Assembly: GCF_900537175.1 (NCBI RefSeq) | Contig: NZ_LS999833.1 | Location: 2,334,254-2,398,253 of the forward strand | Length of the DNA: 64,000 bases | DNA from: Lentilitoribacter sp. Alg239-R112 | GTDB taxonomy: Bacteria > Pseudomonadota > Alphaproteobacteria > Rhizobiales > Rhizobiaceae | Direction: 5' to 3' | Shown here: piece by piece, positions 47,206-57,174 of the stretch | Position numbering within the stretch: position 1 is the first letter of the stretch | Layout of the letters: each line of letters begins with the position of its first letter | Made by a program: the position numbers and the translations under genes | Notes under the pieces: model-generated | The model's database searches: none | Told to the model about the DNA's origin: nothing | What the model saw: the letters and a program-made list of their open reading frames with translations, nothing else

Positions 47206-50190
47206 TTAATTACCGAGCGCGTCTTCAAGGAATGCCTCAAGTTGCGCTAAATGCTGTGACATCAAACCAGTTGCTGTAGATGCCGCTGCTGCGCGACCTG
47301 TGTAACGAACACGTTGGTACTTGGCATTGATATGTGCAAGAACCCATTCCAAATATGGATCAATGAACGACCACGCACCCATGTTTTTAGGCTCTTCTTG
47401 ACACCAAACCATCTCCGCATTCTGAAAGCGAGATAGTTCATTAATCAAAGCTTTTGCAGGGAATGGATAAAGCTGCTCAAGACGCAAGAGATAGATATCA
47501 TCAATGCCACGCTTTTCACGCTCTTCATAAAGGTCATAATAAACCTTACCAGAACACATCACGACGCGGCGAATATCCTTGTCTTTCTGCAACTGAATTG
47601 GTGAATCCTTGAGCATTTCTGCATCATCCCAAAGAAGACGGTGGAATGTGCTCTCACCCGTAAGTTCGGAAAAGCTTGAAACAGCTCGTTTATGACGAAG
47701 CAGAGATTTCGGCGTCATCACAATAAGCGGTTTGCGGAAATCACGGTTTAACTGGCGACGCAAAATATGGAAATAGTTTGCTGGTGTGGTCACATTTGCA
47801 ACCTGCATATTATCTTCCGCACAAAGCTGCAAGAAACGTTCAAGACGAGCCGATGAATGCTCCGGACCTTGACCTTCATAACCATGCGGCAATAGGCAAA
47901 CCAAGCCCGACATGCGCAACCATTTGCGCTCCCCAGATGAGATAAACTGATCAAACAGAACCTGCGCACCATTTGCAAAATCACCAAATTGTGCTTCCCA
48001 AAGTGTTAATGCATTTGGTTGTGCGAGCGAATAGCCATATTCAAAACCAAGCACAGCCTCTTCAGACAGCATAGAGTTAATCACTTCATACTCGCCTTGT
48101 TTGGGCGCAACATGTGCTAAGGGAATATAACGGTCTTCGGTTTCTTGATCATAAAGAACTGAGTGACGCTGCGAGAACGTACCACGTTCACAATCTTGGC
48201 CAGATAGACGTACACGAGAACCATCGTTACAAATTGAACCAAACGCGAGCGCTTCACCCATTGCCCAATCAAGACCTTCACCGGTTTCAATCATTTTGGC
48301 TCGGTTTTTCATAAAACGTTCGATCGTTCTGTGCGCTTTAAACCCCTCAGGGATTGTTGAAAGCTTTTGGCCAATTTCACGAAGCGTCTTTGTCGGCACT
48401 GCGGTTTTACCACGACGTTGCTCATCAGCATTATTTGCAGTGTTTAAACCAGCCCATTGACCATCAAGCCAGTCGGCCTTGTTTGGTTTATAAGCCTGTC
48501 CAGCTTCAAATTCTTTCTCAAGATTTGCACGCCAATCAGCTTTCATGCCATCAAATTCAGCCTGTGAGATCACATTCTCTTTAACGAGACGCTCGCCGTA
48601 AATATCAACGGTTGTTTTATGAGCTCGGATAACTTTGTACATCTTCGGCTGAGTGAAAGCAGGCTCATCACCCTCATTATGGCCGTAGCGGCGATAACAG
48701 AACATATCGATTACCACAGGCTTGTGGAACTTCATTCGATATTCAGTTGCAACTTTTGCTGCATAGACCACGGCTTCTGGATCATCACCATTCACATGGA
48801 AAATAGGCGCTTCAATCATCTTGGCCACATCAGATGGATAAGGGGAAGAACGAGAAAAAGCAGGGTTAGTTGTAAAGCCAATTTGGTTATTGATGATAAA
48901 GTGAACAGTACCTGCAACGCGATGTCCACGCAGACCAGACAGACCTAATATTTCAGCAATCACACCTTGGCCGGCAAATGCAGCATCACCATGCAACAAA
49001 AGTGGCATAACTTGGGCACGTTCAGAAAGCGGTACTATATCACCTTCGATCTTACCGATGATATCTTGTTTTGCCCGCGCTTTACCCATGACCACAGGAT
49101 TGACAATTTCAAGGTGAGACGGGTTTGCTGTTAGCGACAGATGAACTTTATTGCCATCAAATTCGCGATCAGAAGATGCGCCCAAGTGATACTTTACATC
49201 ACCCGAACCTTCGACTTCATCCGGTGTAAATGAACCACCTTTAAATTCATGAAAAATCGCTCTGTGAGGCTTGGCCATCACTTGAGATAGAACATTCAAA
49301 CGGCCACGGTGAGCCATTCCGAATACAATTTCCTTAAGTCCAAGATTGCCACCGCGTTTGATAATCTGTTCAAGCGCAGGAATAAGCGATTCACCGCCAT
49401 CAAGGCCAAAGCGCTTTGTGCCCTTATATTTAACATCGATAAACTTCTCAAATCCCTCGGACTCAATCAGTTTTTGCAAAATCGCTTTCTTACCATTTTC
49501 CGAAAACTCAATCGCTTTATCAGGTCCCTCAATGCGCTGCTGCAACCATGATTTTTCCTCGGGGTTGGATATATGCATAAATTCCACACCCATCGTTGAA
49601 CAATAGGTGCGTTGAAGGATATCAACCATTTCAGGGATAGTCGCGTATTCTAGACCAAGCACATGATCGATAAAAATTTTGCGCCCATTATCTTCTTCCG
49701 TAAAACCGTAAGCAGATGGCAGCAATTCGTCATAAGCTTCTTTTTTCTTGGCGATGCCGAGAGGATCTAATTCGGCATGCAAGTGACCACGCATGCGATA
49801 GGCACGGATCATCATAATGGCGCGAACACTATCCCGCGCAGCTTGTTGAATTTGAGATTGATCAGCGGGCTGACCTTTTTCAACTGCTTTTTCTATTAAT
49901 TTAGTTTCGACGTGCTTTTCAACAGTACCCCAATCTCCATCAAGCGCAGAAACAAGCTCGCCGTTTGGTTGCTGTGGCCAATGAGGTTTTTCCCAAGATG
50001 CACCCAGCGCAGATTTTACGACACTTTCCGGATCATCACCTAACTCCGCAAAGAAACTTGCCCATTCTTTGGGGATAGAACCTGGATCATCAATAAATCG
50101 CGCATACATATCTTCAATATAGGCACCATTTGTACCATCCAGAAATGAAGTTTGTTGGAAGAATTCGTTGGCTTCTTGGCGTGCCATCAT
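47206..50190 (-). CDS. sucA: 2-oxoglutarate dehydrogenase E1
   Basis: The thiamine-dependent E1, about 994 residues. The N-terminus ARQEANEFFQQTSFLDGTNG, FGMAHRGRLNVLSQV, HGDAAFAGQGV (thiamine site), VIDMFCYRRYGHNEGDEP and LPHGYEGQGPEHSSARLERF are diagnostic. Starts at ATG 50190 or 50187 are equally possible (TTG-ATG-ATG in a row). The ribosome-site region is unusual: a small hairpin (50197-50210) lies between a GGGG and the start. It follows sucD by 137 bases that contain a stem-loop. Confidence 0.97.
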   Translation of the reverse strand: MMARQEANEFFQQTSFLDGTNGAYIEDMYARFIDDPGSIPKEWASFFAELGDDPESVVKSALGASWEKPHWPQQPNGELVSALDGDWGTVEKHVETKLIEKAVEKGQPADQSQIQQAARDSVRAIMMIRAYRMRGHLHAELDPLGIAKKKEAYDELLPSAYGFTEEDNGRKIFIDHVLGLEYATIPEMVDILQRTYCSTMGVEFMHISNPEEKSWLQQRIEGPDKAIEFSENGKKAILQKLIESEGFEKFIDVKYKGTKRFGLDGGESLIPALEQIIKRGGNLGLKEIVFGMAHRGRLNVLSQVMAKPHRAIFHEFKGGSFTPDEVEGSGDVKYHLGASSDREFDGNKVHLSLTANPSHLEIVNPVVMGKARAKQDIIGKIEGDIVPLSERAQVMPLLLHGDAAFAGQGVIAEILGLSGLRGHRVAGTVHFIINNQIGFTTNPAFSRSSPYPSDVAKMIEAPIFHVNGDDPEAVVYAAKVATEYRMKFHKPVVIDMFCYRRYGHNEGDEPAFTQPKMYKVIRAHKTTVDIYGERLVKENVISQAEFDGMKADWRANLEKEFEAGQAYKPNKADWLDGQWAGLNTANNADEQRRGKTAVPTKTLREIGQKLSTIPEGFKAHRTIERFMKNRAKMIETGEGLDWAMGEALAFGSICNDGSRVRLSGQDCERGTFSQRHSVLYDQETEDRYIPLAHVAPKQGEYEVINSMLSEEAVLGFEYGYSLAQPNALTLWEAQFGDFANGAQVLFDQFISSGERKWLRMSGLVCLLPHGYEGQGPEHSSARLERFLQLCAEDNMQVANVTTPANYFHILRRQLNRDFRKPLIVMTPKSLLRHKRAVSSFSELTGESTFHRLLWDDAEMLKDSPIQLQKDKDIRRVVMCSGKVYYDLYEEREKRGIDDIYLLRLEQLYPFPAKALINELSRFQNAEMVWCQEEPKNMGAWSFIDPYLEWVLAHINAKYQRVRYTGRAAAASTATGLMSQHLAQLEAFLEDALGN

Positions 50191-50196
50191 CAAAAA

Positions 50197-50210
50197 ACGA
50201 GTATCCTCGT
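50197..50210 (-). promoter_or_regulatory. Small hairpin in the sucA translation start region
   Basis: On the minus strand ACGAG-GATA-CTCGT forms a 5-base stem with a tetraloop, followed by TTTTTG and the ATG. GGGG lies directly 5' of the stem and GAGG lies inside it. If folded, the hairpin would bring GGGG to about six bases from the ATG; alternatively it hides GAGG. Short stem, so moderate support only. Confidence 0.35.
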
Positions 50211-50292
50211 CCCCTATATTTTGCCGAACATTCGGCTGTTCTTCTTATAGCTGGATTTGGTCTATCCCTACCGCTTCCAACATGCGCAAAAT

Positions 50293-50321
50293 CAGCCGGC
50301 CTTTAAACTAAAAGCCGGCTG
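50293..50321 (-). repeat. Stem-loop in the sucD-sucA gap
   Basis: CAGCCGGC (50293-50300) and GCCGGCTG (50314-50321) are perfect, GC-rich 8-base complements around a 13-base loop, just after the sucD stop. The minus-strand tail is GATTTTGCG, too poor in T for an efficient terminator. It may be a partial terminator or mRNA stabiliser between sucCD and sucAB. Confidence 0.55.
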
Positions 50322-50327
50322 CAATAT

Positions 50328-51230
50328 TTAACCGTTCAACACTTTAACAAGTGTTTTCCCGAGCTGTGCCGGCGACGGTGAAACTGTAATACCCGCAGCT
50401 TCCATAGCAGCAATTTTATCATCAGCGCCGCCTTTACCACCAGAAATCACAGCACCAGCGTGGCCCATCGTTCGGCCTGGAGGTGCTGTACGACCAGCAA
50501 TAAAGCCAACCATTGGTTTTTTACGACCAAGTTTAGCTTGCTCGATCAACCATTCAGACGCTTCTTCCTCAGCAGAACCACCGATCTCGCCGATCATAAT
50601 GATGCTTTCCGTTTCCGGATCATCAAGATAAAGATCAAGCATATCGATAAATTCAGTGCCTTTAACCGGATCACCACCGATGCCAACAGCCGAACTTTGG
50701 CCAAGGCCTTCATTCGTTGTTTGGAACACTGCTTCATAAGTCAGCGTGCCAGAGCGCGATAGAATACCAACAGAACCTTTTTTGAAGATATTACCAGGCA
50801 TAATACCAATTTTACATTCATCAGGTGTCATAACGCCAGGACAGTTTGGTCCGATCAGACGTGAATCTGATTTGTCCAAACGGGCCTTCACCTTCACCAT
50901 GTCAGAAACTGGAATGCCTTCTGTAATGCAGATGATCAATGGAATTTCAGCATCAATAGCTTCAATGATCGCAGCACCAGCACCGGCAGGCGGCACATAA
51001 ACAACAGAAGCATTTGCGCCCGTTGCGGCTTTACCTTCGGCAACACTTGCGAAGATCGGAAGCTTTTCGCCACCTTTACCTTCCCATGTTTGCCCGCCTT
51101 TTTTCGGATGAATACCACCAACCATTTGCGTGCCATGATAAGCAAGCGCCTGTTCAGTGTGGAATGTACCAGTTTTACCAGTTAAGCCCTGAACGAGAAC
51201 TTTGGTGTCTTTATTAATGAGAATAGACAT
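50328..51230 (-). CDS. sucD: Succinyl-CoA synthetase alpha subunit
   Basis: The CoA-binding, phosphohistidine-carrying subunit, 300 residues. It has [19 protein letters not shown] (CoA site), [43 protein letters not shown] and the phosphorylated His in [19 protein letters not shown]. It starts three bases after sucC. It completes the substrate-level phosphorylation step of the TCA cycle with SucC. Confidence 0.98.
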   Translation of the reverse strand: MSILINKDTKVLVQGLTGKTGTFHTEQALAYHGTQMVGGIHPKKGGQTWEGKGGEKLPIFASVAEGKAATGANASVVYVPPAGAGAAIIEAIDAEIPLIICITEGIPVSDMVKVKARLDKSDSRLIGPNCPGVMTPDECKIGIMPGNIFKKGSVGILSRSGTLTYEAVFQTTNEGLGQSSAVGIGGDPVKGTEFIDMLDLYLDDPETESIIMIGEIGGSAEEEASEWLIEQAKLGRKKPMVGFIAGRTAPPGRTMGHAGAVISGGKGGADDKIAAMEAAGITVSPSPAQLGKTLVKVLNG

Positions 51231-51233
51231 CGA

Positions 51234-52427
51234 TTATCCCTTCACCGCTTTAACAATTTTCTGAGCTGCATCATCCAAATCATCCGCTGCGATCACATCG
51301 ACATCAGATTCATTGATAATTTTCTTACCAGCTTCAACATTGGTCCCTTCAAGACGCACAACTAGTGGCACTTTAAGACCGACTTCTTTAACAGCAGTCA
51401 CAACACCTTCCGCGATAACATCACATTTCATGATACCACCGAAAATATTGACCAAAATGCCTTTAACATTCGGATCAGATGTAATGATTTTAAATGCAGC
51501 GGTTACTTTTTCAGTGGTTGCACCGCCACCAACATCGAGGAAGTTGGCAGGTTCTGCACCATAAAGCTTGATAATATCCATGGTTGCCATAGCAAGACCA
51601 GCGCCATTGACCATACAGCCAATGTCACCATCAAGAGCCACATAGGCAAGATCATATTTAGATGCTTCAATTTCTTTAGCATCTTCTTCGGTTAGATCAC
51701 GCAATTCCTGAATGTCTTCGTGGCGGAAAACTGCATTTCCATCGAAAGACACTTTTGCATCAAGAACACGTAAATGGCCGTCTTTCATAACAATCAAAGG
51801 ATTGATCTCCAACAGAGCCATGTCTTTTTCAACAAAAGCGTTGTAAAGGATCGGGAAAAGATCAGATCCGTCCTTTGCCGCATCACCATCAAGCTCTAGA
51901 GCTGAATTGATTTTTGCAATGTCGCCAGCAGTCACACCATTGTCAGGATCAATCGCGACTGTGATGATCTTTTCAGGTGTTTCTTCCGCTACGGCTTCAA
52001 TGTCCATACCGCCTTCAGTGGAAACCACAAAAGCGACTTGGCCAACAGTACGATCAACCAAAAGCGAGCAATAAAGCTCGCGATCAATATCAGCGCCATC
52101 TTCAAGATAAAGGCGATTTACTTGTTTACCAGCAGGGCCAGTTTGTTTTGTTACAAGCGTGTTGCCAAGCATTTCAGCAACGTGTGATTTCACTTCGTCA
52201 GGATTGAAAGCCAGACGAACACCACCAGCGGCGTCCGCGCCAAGCTCTTTAAACTTACCTTTCCCGCGACCACCAGCATGTATTTGGCTTTTAACCACAT
52301 AAAGCGGTCCTGGTAGTGCTTCGATTGCCGCATCCACATCATCAGCGGATAAAATCGGCACGCCCTGCGCCACCGGTGCACCAAATGACTTTAGTAAAGC
52401 CTTGGCTTGATATTCATGAATATTCAT
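51234..52427 (-). CDS. sucC: Succinyl-CoA synthetase beta subunit
   Basis: The ATP-grasp subunit, 397 residues. It shows [66 protein letters not shown] and [20 protein letters not shown] (the phosphate and CoA contacts). It is located 25 bases after mdh and is followed directly by sucD, the classical alphaproteobacterial mdh-sucCD order. Confidence 0.98.
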   Translation of the reverse strand: MNIHEYQAKALLKSFGAPVAQGVPILSADDVDAAIEALPGPLYVVKSQIHAGGRGKGKFKELGADAAGGVRLAFNPDEVKSHVAEMLGNTLVTKQTGPAGKQVNRLYLEDGADIDRELYCSLLVDRTVGQVAFVVSTEGGMDIEAVAEETPEKIITVAIDPDNGVTAGDIAKINSALELDGDAAKDGSDLFPILYNAFVEKDMALLEINPLIVMKDGHLRVLDAKVSFDGNAVFRHEDIQELRDLTEEDAKEIEASKYDLAYVALDGDIGCMVNGAGLAMATMDIIKLYGAEPANFLDVGGGATTEKVTAAFKIITSDPNVKGILVNIFGGIMKCDVIAEGVVTAVKEVGLKVPLVVRLEGTNVEAGKKIINESDVDVIAADDLDDAAQKIVKAVKG

Positions 52428-52452
52428 AAATTTCTATTTCCTGTCTTGGACA

Positions 52453-53433
<981 letters not shown>

Positions 53434-53490
53434 TTACTTGAACTGTTCAGACAGAGTTGCTGAATTTCCCAAAAGAGATAGAATCCAATT

Positions 53491-53516
53491 TTCAAAAATG
53501 CAAACCCATTTTTGAA
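53491..53516 (-). promoter_or_regulatory. Perfect 10-base inverted repeat in the mdh leader
   Basis: TTCAAAAATG (53491-53500) and CATTTTTGAA (53507-53516) are perfect complements around CAAACC. The element lies 76-101 bases upstream of the mdh ATG, with no T-run on the minus strand, so it is not a terminator for zapE-side transcription. It may be a leader hairpin or an operator controlling mdh-sucCD-sucAB. Confidence 0.5.
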
Positions 53517-53598
53517 GTTCAATGATTTCAATCGTTTAAATTATTTTATTCTTACGTAAAGGTAAAATTTTTCCTCAATAAATTGCTTTTATGCATTG

Positions 53599-54741
53599 TT
53601 ATTCTTTTGATTCTAGATAGTCCACACTCTGCATCTCAAACAAACGTGAAGCTGTTCTTGCAAACTCAAATGCCTCGGTTCCATTTGTGTCTGAATAAAG
53701 CCCATCCGCCAGCGCATCGGCGGAAATGAAGAGTCGAATTTTTTTATCATAAAGCGTATCTATGAGCGTGATAAACCGTTTTGCTTCATTGCGTTTTTCA
53801 TTTCCAAGTTGAGGTACATCATCCAAAACAATTGTATGAAACTCCTCGGCAATCGCTATGTAGTCAGAGGCTCCTAATGGCTTCCCACAAAGATCATCAA
53901 ATGAAAAACGCGCGCACCCTCCCCCAGATAGTGGTATGGGAACTTGACGCCCTTTCACCTCGACTATAACATTCTCTATAATCTGCTTACCCGCAGTGAT
54001 CTGTTGCCATGCCTCATCCATAAGCCTAGCTGCATCATCCCCAAGCGGAGAGATATAGACTGGCAACTGATTAGTTTTCTCCATTCTATAATCTGTCGGC
54101 GAATCCAAGCTCAACACTTCAACATACTTATTAAGGATATCAATGAAAGGTAGAAATAAGGAACGGTTTAAACCATCCTTGTAGAGATTGTCTGGCGCCA
54201 CATTTGAAGTCGCAATCAACACGCACCCCTTTGCAAATAGCTGTTCGAATAATCGAGACAGAATCATTGCATCGGCAATATCGGTCACTGAAAACTCATC
54301 AAAGCATAGAACCCAAGCTTCCTCATAGAGCGCTGTGGCAACAGGCAGGACTGGATCCTTCTCTTTGGTTTCACCTGCCTTGAACTTTTCTCTATGCGCA
54401 TGAATACGGTTATGCACATCCGCCATAAAATCATTAAAGTGAACACGCCGTTTGTGCTTTGCAGGAACAAGTGCAAAGAACATGTCCATCAGCATGGTTT
54501 TACCACGTCCAACCGAGCCGTGAATATAAAGGCCTTTTACAGCTTCTTCCGGCTTATACTTCTTAGCAAATAGCCAACCCAATGCGCTTGATTTGGAAGC
54601 CATACGCTTGGTACTGATATAATACAGTACTTTATCAAGATATTGAATGATGAGATCTTGTTTTGGATCAGATGTAACATCGCCAGCTCGAATACGAAGC
54701 TCATACTCGCTTTTGACAGTCGACATCTGAGATTGAGGCAT
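53599..54741 (-). CDS. zapE: Cell division protein ZapE (AFG1-like ATPase)
   Basis: A 380-residue AAA-type ATPase of the AFG1/ZapE family, linked to FtsZ ring function or quality control of respiratory complexes. Walker A is YIHGSVGRGKTMLMDMFF, RRVHFNDFMADVHNRIHAHR follows, and Walker B is VLCFDEFSVTDIADAM. LIATSNVAPDNLYKDGLNR is sensor 1. The protein starts at MPQSQM; an internal Met six residues in is possible. It lies between the Omp19-like gene and mdh, as in many rhizobia. Confidence 0.93.
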   Translation of the reverse strand: MPQSQMSTVKSEYELRIRAGDVTSDPKQDLIIQYLDKVLYYISTKRMASKSSALGWLFAKKYKPEEAVKGLYIHGSVGRGKTMLMDMFFALVPAKHKRRVHFNDFMADVHNRIHAHREKFKAGETKEKDPVLPVATALYEEAWVLCFDEFSVTDIADAMILSRLFEQLFAKGCVLIATSNVAPDNLYKDGLNRSLFLPFIDILNKYVEVLSLDSPTDYRMEKTNQLPVYISPLGDDAARLMDEAWQQITAGKQIIENVIVEVKGRQVPIPLSGGGCARFSFDDLCGKPLGASDYIAIAEEFHTIVLDDVPQLGNEKRNEAKRFITLIDTLYDKKIRLFISADALADGLYSDTNGTEAFEFARTASRLFEMQSVDYLESKE

Positions 54742-54775
54742 GGAGCGTTACCCGAACCAGCTACCGATAACAGCC

Positions 54776-55303
54776 CTATCGCCCCATATTGATGGCTTGG
54801 CCACCTGTCGTGGAACCATCAAAGCGCTCAGATGCTGTTTTATAAAGACGAGCAACATTTGAGCCAGAACTATCAGCAAGAACAACCTGTTTGCCCTCAA
54901 CATTCCAAGCTGAAACAAGTGCAAGACCTGCCGAACACCCGCGAGATGCAGCGCGGAAACCGCCGGTCCATTTTGTGAGCGATAAGAAGACATCACAAGA
55001 CTGACCACCGGATGCAAGTGTCCAGCGACCAATCAATTCTTCTTTTGTAAGAGGTTGGGCATTTGTCGCAACCTGATCTAGATTAGCTGCTGGTGCATTC
55101 GGTGCATCAGGAAATTGGCCTTGCGCAGTTGCATCGGGCAATTGACCTGCTTCTACACCGCCAACTGGCGCCGGGTTAAGTGGAGCTGGTTGCGCTAGTG
55201 GCTGCGCCTGAGGTTGTAAACCACCAAAACTTGTTCTTTGGCACCCTTGAAGTGCGGCAAGTGCCGCAATGACTGTTACCATATATGTCAAGCGCATGTT
55301 CAA
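54776..55303 (-). CDS. Omp19-like outer membrane lipoprotein (AprI/Inh-type protease inhibitor)
   Basis: A 175-residue lipoprotein. The signal ends with a lipobox (AALQGC, Cys about residue 21), followed by a Pro/Ala/Gln-rich linker (about 25-80) and a beta-barrel domain with two Cys (GGQSCDVFLS; ASRGCSAG) and a C-terminal RFDGSTTGGQAINMGR. This closely follows Brucella Omp19, a surface lipoprotein with protease-inhibitor activity, whose C-terminus also reads RFDGxTTGGQA. The ATG has GAGGAG upstream. It lies downstream of sdhB, ahead of zapE. Confidence 0.88.
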   Translation of the reverse strand: MNMRLTYMVTVIAALAALQGCQRTSFGGLQPQAQPLAQPAPLNPAPVGGVEAGQLPDATAQGQFPDAPNAPAANLDQVATNAQPLTKEELIGRWTLASGGQSCDVFLSLTKWTGGFRAASRGCSAGLALVSAWNVEGKQVVLADSSGSNVARLYKTASERFDGSTTGGQAINMGR

Positions 55304-55435
55304 ACTCCTCGAAGACGGACGCCACTAACCAGAGTAAGAACTACCCAAGCCATTTTCGAGTTATAGAACACGAATATGGTTAAAAATATACAAAAATTCG
55401 ACGTGAATAAGGCAAAAATCAATCAGAGTAATCTG

Positions 55436-56215
55436 TTACACTCTGCGCTCAACCATCATCTTCTTAATTTCAGCAATTGCTTTTGCAGGATTAAGTCCCT
55501 TTGGACATGTCTGCGCACAGTTCATAATTGTATGGCAACGATACAAGCGGAATGGGTCTTCTAAGTTATCCAACCGCTCTCCAGTTGCTTCATCGCGACT
55601 ATCAATCAACCAACGATAGGCTTGCAAAAGAACAGCCGGCCCAAGATAACGATCACCGTTCCACCAATAGCTTGGGCATGATGTTGAACAACACGCACAC
55701 AAGATACATTCATAAAGTCCATCCAATTTTGCGCGATCTTCGTGGCTTTGTTTCCACTCTTTAGCAGGTGTTGGGGTTACTGTTTGCAACCAAGGTTCTA
55801 TGGAACGATGTTGCGCATAAAAATTAGTCAGATCCGGCACCAAATCTTTAACCACGGGCAAATGTGGTAATGGATAAATCTTGACCGTCCCATCGACTTC
55901 ACTCATACCCTTCGTGCAAGCTAGAGAGTTGGTGCCGTCAATATTCATGGCACAAGAACCACAAATTCCCTCACGACAAGAACGGCGCAGTGTGAGCGTT
56001 GGGTCGACTTTGTTCTTAATCCACAAAAGTCCATCAAGAACCATTGGTCCGCAATCATCGACATCAACATAAAATGTATCAACAGTTGGGTTTGCATCAT
56101 CGTCAGGGCTCCAACGATAAATCTGATATTCGCGTACATTCTGCGCGCCATCAGGCTTCGGCCAGGTCTTGCCTTTTTCAACCGTTGAATTTTTAGGAAG
56201 TGTAAGTTCAACCAT
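55436..56215 (-). CDS. sdhB: Succinate dehydrogenase iron-sulfur subunit
   Basis: The electron-transfer subunit, 259 residues. The [2Fe-2S] Cys cluster lies in [20 protein letters not shown] and downstream LACTKG, and the two further clusters in [16 protein letters not shown] and [17 protein letters not shown]. The ATG at 56215 gives the family start [10 protein letters not shown]. It begins one base after the Inh-like lipoprotein gene, so it is in the sdhCDA operon, but two genes separate it from sdhA. Confidence 0.98.
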   Translation of the reverse strand: MVELTLPKNSTVEKGKTWPKPDGAQNVREYQIYRWSPDDDANPTVDTFYVDVDDCGPMVLDGLLWIKNKVDPTLTLRRSCREGICGSCAMNIDGTNSLACTKGMSEVDGTVKIYPLPHLPVVKDLVPDLTNFYAQHRSIEPWLQTVTPTPAKEWKQSHEDRAKLDGLYECILCACCSTSCPSYWWNGDRYLGPAVLLQAYRWLIDSRDEATGERLDNLEDPFRLYRCHTIMNCAQTCPKGLNPAKAIAEIKKMMVERRV

Positions 56216-56216
56216 T

Positions 56217-56732
56217 TTATAAATCCTTCTGAAGCGAAGCAGAAAAACGCTCACCGGTGGTGATTGTTAGGTCGCCTTTATAGATACGTTTAAAAGTCTG
56301 GTCCCGTTCAAAATATCCGATAGGGTTTCCAGATGCATTAAGAAGCGCAATATTTTCGCCAATAAGGCGCCAACCGCCAATATGTCTCATTCCATTCGAG
56401 CAATCATTTGAAAGTTTAACAGACAACCAATCCGGCTTCAGTAAAGCTGAGCTTAGAAACAAAATACATTCTCGACCACCCAAATCACGTAACCAATAAT
56501 TGCCTTGAAATTCCCAAGCAGGTCCACGATCCACAATTTTGACGTCTTCAGTTACAGTTTTAGTCACAACGGCAGGCTCATCGCCAATTTTTGTTTTACG
56601 CCATTCCCATGTTTTGGTCGGAACTTCTTTATAACGTCCATCATCTTCAGCACCTGATTGGCAAGCAGAAACCGATAAACCAATCACTGTCAAAACGAAA
56701 ACGCTGGTAAAAAGCCCTTTGAAAGAAGACAT
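56217..56732 (-). CDS. Inh/Omp19-like lipoprotein between sdhA and sdhB
   Basis: A 171-residue lipoprotein: a signal with lipobox (LSVSAC, Cys about residue 24), then a region rich in charged residues, and a C-terminal domain (about 72-171) with two Cys ([16 protein letters not shown]) and [18 protein letters not shown], which resembles the Omp19-like protein encoded near sdhB (WNVEGKQVVLADSSGS). I infer an AprI/Inh-type fold and a common origin for the two. It overlaps the DUF3052 gene by one base and precedes sdhB by one base. Confidence 0.75.
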   Translation of the reverse strand: MSSFKGLFTSVFVLTVIGLSVSACQSGAEDDGRYKEVPTKTWEWRKTKIGDEPAVVTKTVTEDVKIVDRGPAWEFQGNYWLRDLGGRECILFLSSALLKPDWLSVKLSNDCSNGMRHIGGWRLIGENIALLNASGNPIGYFERDQTFKRIYKGDLTITTGERFSASLQKDL

Positions 56733-57169
56733 TAGCGCCGCTCCTTTCGGATAACCAGTTTAAGACCAGACCAAATCTCATTTACGGCGCAGACTTTTAC
56801 ATCGACCAAATCCAATTCAAGCGCTTTGTTACGGATTGTGTCCTCGGTTACATCAGTCTCTACTTTAGAGGCTTTCTTCGGCCAAGACACCCAAACCATA
56901 CCATCGCGTTTTATCGCTGATTGTAAAGTTTCGAGCAAAGTCTCTATCTCAAGCGCGCTTTTGGTGAAAGCATGTATGACATCAAATTTCTTTGAAATTC
57001 CGATAAGCTCTTTCCATTCAGAAAATCTTTCAGATACTTCAAACTTCATTGCCGATGTAAGTGACGCTAGATCATCAGGCAACGCAACAAAACCAACAGA
57101 CATGCCATCCTTGAGACCCATTTTGGCCTCAAGCGGTTTGCCTGAATATCCTGCAGCTGCAATCGTCAT
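56732..57169 (-). CDS. DUF3052 family protein
   Basis: A 145-residue cytosolic protein of the DUF3052 family, recognised by AAGYSGKPLEAKMGLKDG at the N-terminus and VWVSWPKKASKVETDVTED with the following VDVKVCAVNEIWSGLKLV. The function is unknown. It starts five bases after sdhA and its stop overlaps the next gene's start by one base, so it is translated within the succinate dehydrogenase operon. Confidence 0.85.
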   Translation of the reverse strand: MTIAAAGYSGKPLEAKMGLKDGMSVGFVALPDDLASLTSAMKFEVSERFSEWKELIGISKKFDVIHAFTKSALEIETLLETLQSAIKRDGMVWVSWPKKASKVETDVTEDTIRNKALELDLVDVKVCAVNEIWSGLKLVIRKERR

Positions 57170-57174
57170 TTTAC

